This document shows, piece by piece, positions 18,868 to 26,683 of a DNA stretch of 42,165 bases. Source of the stretch: Candidatus Krumholzibacteriia bacterium (lineage in GTDB: Bacteria > Krumholzibacteriota > Krumholzibacteriia > WVZY01 > JAKEHA01); NCBI GenBank assembly GCA_029865265.1, contig JAOUHG010000029.1, forward strand, positions 1 through 42,165. The letters run 5' to 3'. Below the pieces are notes generated by a model, which saw nothing but the letters and a program-made list of their open reading frames with translations, ran no database searches and was not told the DNA's origin. The translations under genes and the position numbers were made by a program. Position 1 is the first letter of the stretch. Each line of letters begins with the position of its first letter.

Positions 18868-19475
18868 GAATTGGACTCCGCATCCAGTGCGGCGGCCACG
18901 CGGTCGCCGACATCCTTGAGGACCGAGGAAAGATCCCGCCCAGTATCGACCACCGCGTCCGCTTTGTAAAAATGTTTTTCCATGTCCTGCTGTCGCGCGA
19001 GTCGTGCGCGCACATCCGCCTCCACCCACCCCCCCTTGGCCATGATCCGGGCCAGGCGGATCTGCGGGTCACAGGTCAGGCCGATCAGCATGTCGAAGTC
19101 GAACGGCATCGCCACCTCGAACAGCAGCGCGGCGTCGACCACCGCCACCCGCGCGCCCGCCTCCCGGGCCGCCTCCACCGCCACCGCGCAGCGCGCCATG
19201 ACCGCCGGGTGCACGATGGCGTTGAGCCGCGCCAGGAGGGCGGGGTCGGCGAACACCCTGCGCCCCAGGCGCAGGCGGTTCACGGACCCGTCCGCGTTGA
19301 AAACGCCCTCGCCGAACGCCTCGCGCAGCCGCGACAGCACCGCGGCGTCCTCCGCCAGTGCGGCGTGGGCCACCCGGTCCGCGTCGATGTGCACCCCCCG
19401 GAAGCGTTCCGCGAGGTAGCGCGCGATTGTGGACTTTCCCGTCCCCGAGCCACCGGCAATGCCGACCACGATCAT
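18864..19475 (-). CDS. coaE: CoaE, dephospho-CoA kinase
   Basis: Last step of coenzyme A synthesis: phosphorylates the 3'-hydroxyl of dephospho-CoA. The 203-residue protein has a P-loop GGSGTGKST at 8-16. The HIDADRVAH motif around residue 30 is the family's substrate-site acidic block, and VVDAALLFE matches the V(x)PLLFE block. Length is normal. It begins 10 bp after polA ends and overlaps the prfB start in ATGA. CoA supplied here feeds the fatty acid and lipid A genes in the same region. Confidence 0.94.
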   Translation of the reverse strand: MIVVGIAGGSGTGKSTIARYLAERFRGVHIDADRVAHAALAEDAAVLSRLREAFGEGVFNADGSVNRLRLGRRVFADPALLARLNAIVHPAVMARCAVAVEAAREAGARVAVVDAALLFEVAMPFDFDMLIGLTCDPQIRLARIMAKGGWVEADVRARLARQQDMEKHFYKADAVVDTGRDLSSVLKDVGDRVAAALDAESNS

Positions 19476-19485
19476 GCGTCCTCCA

Positions 19486-22257
19486 TCAGTGTGCCTCGAG
19501 CCAGTTGGCGCCGCTGCCCATGTCTACCCGCAGCGGGACGTCCAGGTCCATGGCCGACTCCATGCATTCGCGCACCAGCTTGCTCACCGCGTCCAGTTCA
19601 ACCGCGGGGACGTCCAGCAGCAGTTCGTCGTGCACCTGCAGGATGAGGCGCGCGCCCAGGCCACGCAAGCGCAGTTCGCGGTCCACCGCCAGCATGGCGA
19701 GCTTGATGATGTCCGCCGCGGTCCCCTGCACGGGCGTGTTCACCGCGACGCGCTCGCTGAAGGCGCGCGCGCCCGGGTTGCTGCTGTCGATGTCGGGCAG
19801 CCGGCGCATGCGGCCCAGCAGCGTGGTCACCGCCTTGTCGCGCCGCGCCGCAGCGATGGTGTCGTCAATGAAGCGCTTCACGCCTGGATAGGAACGGAAA
19901 TAGTCGTCGATGAACTGGCGCGCCTCGGCGGTCTCGATACCGAGCGACTGGGCGAGACCGCGTGCGCCCATCCCGTACACGATGCCGAAGTTGACCACCT
20001 TGGCATGCCCGCGCATTTCATCCGTCACCTGCTCCGGCGCCACCTTCATCACGCGTGCCGCCGTTGCGCGGTGCACGTCCACGCCCTCTCGGAACGCCTG
20101 TTGCAACGCCGCATCGCCCGACAGGTGCGCGAGGATACGCAGCTCGATCTGCGAGTAGTCGGCGTCGAGCAGCACCCAGCCGGCCTCCCGCGCCACGAAG
20201 GCGCGCCGGATCTCCCGGCCTTCCGGGGTGCGGATGGGAATGTTCTGCAGGTTGGGGTCGGAACTCGACAGGCGCCCGGTGGTTGCCACGGCCTGGTTGT
20301 ACGAGGTGTGCACACGCCCCGTTTCCGGATGGATGAGGCGCGGCAGTGCATCCACGTACGTGCCCTTGAGCTTGATGAGCTGGCGCCACTCCAGCAGCAG
20401 ATTGACCACCGGGTGTTGTCCGGCAAGCCCTTCCAGCACGTCCGCGTCGGTCGAGTATCCGGTCTTGGTGCGGCGGGCCGGCTTGAGCTTGAGCCGCTCG
20501 AAGAGCACCTCACGCAGTTTCGCGGTCGACGCAATATTGAACTGCTCGCCCACACTGGCGTACACGGCCGCCTCGAGATCGGCGATGCGCGCACCGTAAC
20601 GTTCGGCGAGTTCCCCCAGGAACGCCGCGTCCACGCGCACTCCCGTCATTTCCATGCGCGTGAGGAGTCCGGAGAGCGGCATCTCCACGTCGTGGAACAG
20701 CGAACGCACCTCCGAGGCCTCGATCAACGGCGCAAAGGTCTCCTTCAGGCGCCAGGTGTAGTCGGCGTCCTCACACGCGTACTCCACCACCCGGTCGAGT
20801 GCGACGCGGCGAATGTCCTTCTCGCGCGTGCGCCGGTCGAAGAGTGCCTCGAACGGAATCATCTCGTGGCCGAGTTCCTCCTTCGCCAGTGCGTTGAGCC
20901 CGTGGCTGCGCCGCGCGGGATCCAGGGTGTACGACGCCACCATGGTGTCGAACACAATGCCGCCCAGCGGCAGACCCGCCCGCGCCAGCGCGATGGCGTC
21001 GTACTTGATGTTCTGCCCGATCTTGCCCGGCCGCTCGGCCGCCAGCACCGGCCCCAGCACGCGCCGCACGTCGTCCGGGGCGAGGCCGGGCGCGCGCGCC
21101 GCCGGCAGCAGCCCCAGCGTGCCGGGTTCGTCCAGGTCGCTGCAGAGCGGCACGTACCAGGCCTCTCCCGGTGCCGTCCCCACCGCGATACCGGCCAGAA
21201 CCGCGCGCATGGCATCGAGGCTGGAGGTCTCCACGTCGATGACGATCTCCTCGCGGCCGGCGAGGTCGCACGCCAGCGCTTCCAGCGCCAGCACGGAATC
21301 CACGCACCTGTAGCGAACCGGAATCCGGGCGGCGGGCGCGGTCTGCGCGCGCACCGGTTCCTGCGCCGGCGGATCCGCCGCCGTCACGCGCGTTTCCGCA
21401 GCGAATAGTTGCCCCTTCATGCGTTTGAACTCGAGGCGATCGATGAGCCGCTCGAGCGCCGGTGTGCGGTGCTCACCGCGCACGAACGCCTCCAGTCCCA
21501 GCGCGACGGGAACATCCTCACGCAGGCGCACCAGGTCGCGCGAAGCGAGCGCGGACGCGCGCCCCTCCAGCAGGCGGCGGCGCACAGATGGTTTCTCGAT
21601 GTCGTCGAGGTGCTGGTAGATCGCATCCAGCGATCCAAAGCGCTGCAGCAGCGTGTTGGCGGTCTTCTCGCCGATGCCGCGCACACCGGGAACGTTGTCG
21701 CTGGCGTCACCCACGAGCGCCAGGTAATCCACGAATTGCTCCGGGCGCAGCCCGGTGAGTTGCAGCAATCCGGCCGCATCCAGTTCGTTCTCCAGGACGA
21801 CCCCCTTGCCGGGGCGGATGACGTGCACGCGGTCGTCGATGAGCTGCAGCAGGTCCTTGTCGCCGGACACGATCTTCACCTCGACGTCGTCACGCCAGCG
21901 TCGCGCGAGGGTGGCGATGATGTCGTCCGCCTCGAAGCCGGGCGCCTGCAGCCACGCCAGTCCCATGGCGTCGAGGGCCTCGAACATGACCGGCAGCTGC
22001 GCGACCAGCCCCTCGGGCATCTCCGGGCGATGGGCCTTGTAGTCCTCGAACTGTTCGTGGCGGAAGGTGGCCTCGCGGCTGTCGAAGGCCACGGCGATGT
22101 ACTCGGGCGAGTACTTCGAGAACAGGGTCAGCAGCGTGTTGAGAAAGCCATACACTGCGCCCGTCTCCTCGCCCTGGGAGTTGCGCAGCGGCGCGCCGGC
22201 GAACGCAAAGTACGACCGGTACGCGAGTGCGTGTCCGTCCACGAGAAAGAGAGCCAC
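19486..22257 (-). CDS. polA: PolA, DNA polymerase I with 5' nuclease and proofreading domains
   Basis: Removes RNA primers and fills gaps in replication and repair. The 923-residue protein has the 5' nuclease domain (about 1-290, opening FLVDGHALAYRSY). The 3'-5' exonuclease domain (about 320-505) keeps its metal and catalytic residues D341 and E343 in DVET, D420 in QNIKYD, and Y493 and D497 in YACED. The polymerase domain has DYSQIELRI, a VNFGIVYG segment and QVHDELL. Proofreading is therefore probably active, unlike in Bacillus or Thermus Pol I. I start at the GTG at 22257, preceded by GGGGGA; a longer open frame reaching into nadD lacks homology. The gene follows nadD by 19 bp. Confidence 0.95.
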   Translation of the reverse strand: MALFLVDGHALAYRSYFAFAGAPLRNSQGEETGAVYGFLNTLLTLFSKYSPEYIAVAFDSREATFRHEQFEDYKAHRPEMPEGLVAQLPVMFEALDAMGLAWLQAPGFEADDIIATLARRWRDDVEVKIVSGDKDLLQLIDDRVHVIRPGKGVVLENELDAAGLLQLTGLRPEQFVDYLALVGDASDNVPGVRGIGEKTANTLLQRFGSLDAIYQHLDDIEKPSVRRRLLEGRASALASRDLVRLREDVPVALGLEAFVRGEHRTPALERLIDRLEFKRMKGQLFAAETRVTAADPPAQEPVRAQTAPAARIPVRYRCVDSVLALEALACDLAGREEIVIDVETSSLDAMRAVLAGIAVGTAPGEAWYVPLCSDLDEPGTLGLLPAARAPGLAPDDVRRVLGPVLAAERPGKIGQNIKYDAIALARAGLPLGGIVFDTMVASYTLDPARRSHGLNALAKEELGHEMIPFEALFDRRTREKDIRRVALDRVVEYACEDADYTWRLKETFAPLIEASEVRSLFHDVEMPLSGLLTRMEMTGVRVDAAFLGELAERYGARIADLEAAVYASVGEQFNIASTAKLREVLFERLKLKPARRTKTGYSTDADVLEGLAGQHPVVNLLLEWRQLIKLKGTYVDALPRLIHPETGRVHTSYNQAVATTGRLSSSDPNLQNIPIRTPEGREIRRAFVAREAGWVLLDADYSQIELRILAHLSGDAALQQAFREGVDVHRATAARVMKVAPEQVTDEMRGHAKVVNFGIVYGMGARGLAQSLGIETAEARQFIDDYFRSYPGVKRFIDDTIAAARRDKAVTTLLGRMRRLPDIDSSNPGARAFSERVAVNTPVQGTAADIIKLAMLAVDRELRLRGLGARLILQVHDELLLDVPAVELDAVSKLVRECMESAMDLDVPLRVDMGSGANWLEAH

Positions 22258-22276
22258 GGTTCCCCCGGGGTTGCCG

Positions 22277-22885
22277 TCAGCAGCGGCGATAGAGCCGGTT
22301 GTGTTCGATGTACGCGGACACGGCCGCGGGCAGCGCGTCCCCGGGCGCGGTGCCTTCAGCCAGGGCCGCGCGCACCGCGCTCGACGAGACATCGACGCGC
22401 GGCGATTCGAAGACCACCAGTGCCGCGGGCCCGTCGACGGGCACGCGCACCGGTCGACCGTCGCGCGGAAACACCACCAGCGTGCACAGCCCCAGGATCT
22501 CCCGCGGCTGGTGCCACGCGGCCAGATCCGCGAGGCTGTCGGCGCCCATGATGAAGTAGAGGTCCGCGCCGGTCCGCGCGGACGCCGCCCTGAGAAGATC
22601 CACGGTGTACGAAGGCGCGCTGTCCAGCTCGATCCCGGTCAGCGCGAGGCCGTCCTCGCCCTGGATGGCGGCGAGGGTCATGGCGCGCCGGTGCGTCCAC
22701 GCGCTCAGCGGTTCGTCCCGCTTGTGGGGCGGATGCGGTGCGGGCGAAAAGAACACTCGATCCAGGCCCAGCACCTCGCGCGCCGCTGCCGCCATGCGCA
22801 CGTGCCCGCGGTGCGGAGGGTCGAAGGTGCCGCCCAGGACGCCGATGCGCGCGCCGCGCCAGTCCTCACCGGCCGCGCGGTTCAC
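22277..22885 (-). CDS. nadD: NadD, nicotinate-nucleotide adenylyltransferase
   Basis: Adenylates nicotinate mononucleotide in NAD synthesis. The 202-residue protein has the nucleotidyltransferase motif GGTFDPPHRGH at 18-28. PHKRDEPLS follows, then the family's D-rich middle block (IMGADSLADLAAWH) and the SSSAVRAAL motif near the C-terminus, equivalent to ISSTxIR. The start is GTG at 22885, overlapping the bamD stop in GTGA. It is commonly found beside obgE and proA in other bacteria; here it sits with bamD and polA. Confidence 0.94.
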   Translation of the reverse strand: MNRAAGEDWRGARIGVLGGTFDPPHRGHVRMAAAAREVLGLDRVFFSPAPHPPHKRDEPLSAWTHRRAMTLAAIQGEDGLALTGIELDSAPSYTVDLLRAASARTGADLYFIMGADSLADLAAWHQPREILGLCTLVVFPRDGRPVRVPVDGPAALVVFESPRVDVSSSAVRAALAEGTAPGDALPAAVSAYIEHNRLYRRC

Positions 22886-23643
22886 CGGCGCGCCTCGCGG
22901 ATCTTCGTCTCCGCCTGTTGGCGGATGCCCGCGTCGCCGGGATACTCCAGCAGGCGCGTGTACTGGCGGATGGCCTCCTCGTTCTCGCCGCGGCGCAGGA
23001 GGATGTCTCCCTTGAGCAGCAGGGCCTGGGCCCAGTAGCGGTTGTCGGGGTAGTTCTCGATGATCTTGTCGCAGTAGATCATCGCCGCGGCACCGTGCTT
23101 CTGGCGATAGTACCAGCGCGCGGCGGCGTACTCCTTCTGGGCCAGCCGCTCGTTGATCTCGCGCACATACTTCTCCACCTCGTCCGCGTACTCCCCCTCG
23201 GGAAACGTCTGCCGGTACTGGTTGAAGCGGCTCAGGGCGTCGAAGCTCTTCTGCTGGTCACGCTGCGAGCGCGGCGCCTGATTCCAGTAGCACACGCCGA
23301 TCTTGAAGAGCGCGTCGTCAACGTACTCGCTGTAGCCGTAGTTGCTGATCACCACCTGGAACTCGACCGCCGCCAGCGAATAGTCGCGGTCTTCGAAGTG
23401 CGTCTCCGCCAGCATGTACTGCGCGAAGTCCGCGCGCTCGTGGCCCGCGTAGCGCTCGAGGAACTGCTGGTAGAGCGCGGCGGCCTGGATGTACTTGCCC
23501 CGCGTCTGGTAGTCCTGCGCGCGCTCCAGCACCGCGTCGGGGGTGGCGGGAACCTTGGGCATGCCGCCCACGCAACCGGAGACGACAGCCAGCGCAACCG
23601 CGAAGAGCACCGCAGTGCGCAGACGGATGCGGCGTCGCGTCAT
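22882..23643 (-). CDS. bamD: BamD, outer-membrane assembly lipoprotein
   Basis: Essential lipoprotein partner of BamA. The 253-residue protein has a lipoprotein signal with lipobox VSGC, the acylated residue being C24. Tandem TPR-like repeats follow across about 40-250 (for example RGKYIQAAALYQQFLERY), as in BamD/YfiO. It overlaps the preceding TPR lipoprotein in ATGA (its ATG is at 23643) and nadD in GTGA. Together with bamA and skp in the same window it gives the core Bam machinery, though the two are 13 kb apart. Confidence 0.88.
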   Translation of the reverse strand: MTRRRIRLRTAVLFAVALAVVSGCVGGMPKVPATPDAVLERAQDYQTRGKYIQAAALYQQFLERYAGHERADFAQYMLAETHFEDRDYSLAAVEFQVVISNYGYSEYVDDALFKIGVCYWNQAPRSQRDQQKSFDALSRFNQYRQTFPEGEYADEVEKYVREINERLAQKEYAAARWYYRQKHGAAAMIYCDKIIENYPDNRYWAQALLLKGDILLRRGENEEAIRQYTRLLEYPGDAGIRQQAETKIREARR

Positions 23644-24533
23644 CGCAACCCCGCCTCCTGCAGCGCCTCGATGCGCGCACGGGCCCGCTCCACCACGCGG
23701 CCGGGATCGCCGCGATCACTGCGTATGATCTCGTTGTACGCCGCGTAAGCCCCCGCCGCGTCACCCGATGCCTCGCAGGCCTCGCCCAGAAGATAGCGCG
23801 CCTTCTGCTGGAGCGACCGGTTTGCGGTCGACTCCACCAGCGCGGTCGCCAGCTCGATGGACTGTGCGTATTCGCCCGCATCGTACGCGGCCTGCGCCTG
23901 ATCGAACGACAGGTCGTCGAGGCGCGCTCCCGCACGGCCGGCCTCGCTTCCGCGCGGGAACTTCTTCACCAGCGTCTCCATGGTTGCGCGCGCCTTCTCC
24001 GGTTCGTTCAGTTCCACCCAGCACTCGGCCAGGCGCGCGTATGCGGCTTCGCACGCCGAGCTGTCCGGGTAGGCCGCGATTGCCGCCTCGTAGAGGTGCG
24101 CGGCGCCGGCGTAGTCCCGGTCCGCCAGGCACACGTCGGCCACCGCGAAGCGGTGGCGCCCGAGGTCGACGTCCGGATCGAACTGGCTCGCCTTGCGCAT
24201 GCGCCGCGCCGCGTCGGAGGTGCCCGGCTTTGCCTCGGCCTGTTCCATCAGGAACAGCGCCGCCTGATCCGCGAACCCATCATCCCCGTCGACGGCACGG
24301 TCGAACTCGGCGAACCCCTCACGGTCGCGCCCGATGCCCACCAGGCCCACGCCGTGGTAGAAATGAATGACAGGGCGGTCGTCGCCGGTGCGGATCGCGT
24401 GCCGGCTCAGCCCCACCATCTCCTTGTAGTCGCCGCGCTCGCGCGCCTGCTTCAGCTTGCCCACCGTTCCGCCCCCGCCGCACGCGGATACCGCGAGCAG
24501 GGCGGCAACGGCGAGCGTCAGCCGGCGCGCCAA
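23640..24533 (-). CDS. TPR-repeat lipoprotein, function unknown
   Basis: A 297-residue protein with a lipoprotein signal ending in lipobox VSAC (C18) and a glycine-rich linker. TPR-like helical repeats run to the C-terminus (for example AYDAGEYAQSIELATALVES). The start is TTG at 24533 with GGAGG five bases upstream. Longer frames upstream run into the preceding gene and lack any signal peptide. It overlaps bamD by 4 bp, so a role in outer-membrane protein assembly or envelope complexes is a reasonable guess, but only from position. It could be a second, diverged BamD/YbgF-like protein. Confidence 0.75.
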   Translation of the reverse strand: MARRLTLAVAALLAVSACGGGGTVGKLKQARERGDYKEMVGLSRHAIRTGDDRPVIHFYHGVGLVGIGRDREGFAEFDRAVDGDDGFADQAALFLMEQAEAKPGTSDAARRMRKASQFDPDVDLGRHRFAVADVCLADRDYAGAAHLYEAAIAAYPDSSACEAAYARLAECWVELNEPEKARATMETLVKKFPRGSEAGRAGARLDDLSFDQAQAAYDAGEYAQSIELATALVESTANRSLQQKARYLLGEACEASGDAAGAYAAYNEIIRSDRGDPGRVVERARARIEALQEAGLR

Positions 24534-24567
24534 ACCCGCCTCCGGGAGCGTGAGTGTGCCAGACCGC

Positions 24568-25308
24568 CTAGTTGTCACTCTGATTGGCGAAGAACAGATA
24601 GATGAGTCCCGCCACGATGGCGGTGACAAACACCGGCTCGACGTACTTTCCCCACCCGCCGGGCGGCAGCGCGGGCCGGACGAACGCGTAGGTTCCACTC
24701 TCGATGCGCGCGGCGTCGTCCTTGTCGAATTCGTCACTGTGCGAACGTTGCGCTTCACCCGTCCACAGCACCTCACCGCTGTCCCCGTCGCTGAGGGTTG
24801 CGAACACGCGCACCGACGCCGTGCGGCGGATCTTCCGGCCGCCGACCATGTGGGAACGATACGCATCCGGGTACGCAATCTCGAACGCCGTGTTCTGAAA
24901 GCGGAGCACCAACGAGCCGGGGGCGGGCGGCGGCATCGTACCGTCCGGCGTGGAGAGCGAGTCCAGGGCTGCGTTGCCGGTTTTCCCGGGCGCCGCGGGA
25001 CGAGCCGCAAGCACCGTGCGCACGCCGGCACGACGCAGTTCGTCGGTAAAGACGTTGCCGACGAAGACGTAGTCCTCGCTGTTTGCGAACGGCCGCACTT
25101 CCAGTGTGCGGTCTCCCACCGAGGAACTGAATTTCCCGTACAGTTCGCTGGCAACCTCCGCGGTGAGCTGCGTCATCAGGTCGAGGTTGCTCGCCACCGA
25201 CTCGGCCGCCCGTACTCCACGCGCGCAAACCACCGCCGCAATCAGCGCGCACACGGCCGCAACTCCGGCAATATCCCCCAACAGTCCGTTCCTGGATGCA
25301 ACTCGCAC
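24568..25308 (-). CDS. Envelope protein with signal and C-terminal membrane helix, function unknown
   Basis: A 246-residue protein with an N-terminal hydrophobic signal segment (about 10-34). Its soluble domain includes EVRPFANSEDYVFVGNVFTDELRRAG, a layout loosely like FlgO/CsgG-type proteins, where a small conserved block precedes a predicted helix. A hydrophobic helix lies at the very C-terminus (about 222-241), leaving a short tail. The start is GTG at 25308 with AAGGAG six bases upstream, overlapping nothing, 10 bp after the rimO stop. It precedes the TPR lipoprotein by 34 bp, so the pair plus bamD look like one envelope unit. No enzyme motif is seen, and the similarity to FlgO/CsgG is a weak impression. 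Confidence 0.7.
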   Translation of the reverse strand: MRVASRNGLLGDIAGVAAVCALIAAVVCARGVRAAESVASNLDLMTQLTAEVASELYGKFSSSVGDRTLEVRPFANSEDYVFVGNVFTDELRRAGVRTVLAARPAAPGKTGNAALDSLSTPDGTMPPPAPGSLVLRFQNTAFEIAYPDAYRSHMVGGRKIRRTASVRVFATLSDGDSGEVLWTGEAQRSHSDEFDKDDAARIESGTYAFVRPALPPGGWGKYVEPVFVTAIVAGLIYLFFANQSDN

Positions 25309-25318
25309 GTGGTACTCC

Positions 25319-26662
25319 TTAACTGATCGATGCGGGGAGGGCCTCACCGCGCAGGTCGAACACATCGGTATCCTGAATGCGAACCTCGACGAATTCCCCC
25401 GGCGGAGTGTCACCGTCCAGGTAGACCTCGCCGTCGATGTCCAGTGCCTGCCCGTAGAAGCGCCCGGCCCGGGTGCAGGCGTCGTACTCGGTCTCGTCCG
25501 GCTCCACCGTCCGATCGACCAGCACGCGCAGGGTCTTGTCCCGGAATCGGGCACGCGCCCCGAAGGACGCCGCCTCCTGCACCGCCGACAGTTCGGCGGC
25601 CCTCTCCGACGCAACGGCGGCGGTGTCCGCGGCGGCCAGGGGTGCCGCCTCCGTGCCCGGCTCCGGAGAATAAGGAAACACCCCCAGAGAATCAAACTCG
25701 AAATCCGAGAGGAAGTTCTTGAGTTCCTCGAACTCCGTCTCGGTTTCACCGGGGAAACCGGCGATTACCTCGCTGCGAATGACGGCGTCCGGGAAGGCGG
25801 CGCGGATGTCACCGATCAGCTTCTCCACGTGCGGCCGGTCGTAGGAACGCTTCATGAGTTCCAGCACGCGCGACGAGGCGTGCTGTACCGGCATCTCCAG
25901 GTAGCGGCACACCGATGGGTGTTCGAAGAGGCGTGCGATATGATCCACGGTGACACCCGCCGGGTGCAGGTAGAAGATGCGAATCCACTCCACGCCGGTG
26001 CCGGTGAGCCGGTCCACGACGTCCGCAAAACGCGTGGCGCCGTCGCGGTACGAAACGATGTCCTGCGCCAGCAGCGTCACCTCTCGCACGCCGCGCGCCA
26101 CCAGCCCGTCTACCTCGCGCACGATGGCGTCGGCGCTGCGCGACACCTGGCGCCCGCGGATGATGGGGATGGCGCAGAAGGTGCACGAGCGATTGCAGCC
26201 CTCGGCAACCTTCACGTAAGCGGTATGGGCCGGGGTGAGAAGCTCGCGTCCCTCCATGCCGGCAAAACGGTCCGCGTCGCCCAGGGCGATGGTGCGCGCG
26301 AGCGGAGCGTCCGTCTGCCAGGACGCAAACAACTCGGGCAGGCGCCCGTGCGCACCGGTGGGCAGGAAGTGATCCACCCAGGGCAGCGTCGACTCGAGGT
26401 CCTCCTGGCGGTGGCGCGGCAGGCAGCCCATCAGGATGAGCCGCGGCCGGCGTGCCCCCCGCTTGTAGCGCGCGAGACGCCGCGTCTCCTCCACCGTCTC
26501 CTGCCACGACGCGTCCAGAAACGAGCACGCGCCCACCATCAGCACGTCGGCCGCGCGGGGATCAGCGGTGATCTCGCAGCCGCTGCCGCGCAACACGTGG
26601 TGCGTGGCCTCGCTGTCCACGAGGTTCTTGGGGCAACCGAGGGTGACGATGTAGGCCTTCAC
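25319..26662 (-). CDS. rimO: RimO, ribosomal protein S12 methylthiotransferase
   Basis: Radical-SAM enzyme that methylthiolates an aspartate of ribosomal protein S12. The 447-residue protein has the N-terminal UPF0004 domain with Fe-S cysteines C10, C46 and C80. The radical-SAM cluster is C156xxxC160xxC163, and a C-terminal TRAM domain lies at about 375-440. The opening TLGCPKNLVDSE is the RimO form rather than the MiaB form. The start is GTG at 26662, 21 bp after ftsK. Confidence 0.94.
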   Translation of the reverse strand: MKAYIVTLGCPKNLVDSEATHHVLRGSGCEITADPRAADVLMVGACSFLDASWQETVEETRRLARYKRGARRPRLILMGCLPRHRQEDLESTLPWVDHFLPTGAHGRLPELFASWQTDAPLARTIALGDADRFAGMEGRELLTPAHTAYVKVAEGCNRSCTFCAIPIIRGRQVSRSADAIVREVDGLVARGVREVTLLAQDIVSYRDGATRFADVVDRLTGTGVEWIRIFYLHPAGVTVDHIARLFEHPSVCRYLEMPVQHASSRVLELMKRSYDRPHVEKLIGDIRAAFPDAVIRSEVIAGFPGETETEFEELKNFLSDFEFDSLGVFPYSPEPGTEAAPLAAADTAAVASERAAELSAVQEAASFGARARFRDKTLRVLVDRTVEPDETEYDACTRAGRFYGQALDIDGEVYLDGDTPPGEFVEVRIQDTDVFDLRGEALPASIS

Positions 26663-26683
26663 GATATCACCGCGCCGGTGGGG

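Noticed and set aside
23640-25154. A 504-codon frame reading through the TPR lipoprotein and the membrane-protein gene
   Set aside because: Only the part from the TTG at 24533 has a signal peptide, ribosome-binding site and TPR repeats. The upstream half overlaps a better gene and is low-complexity.
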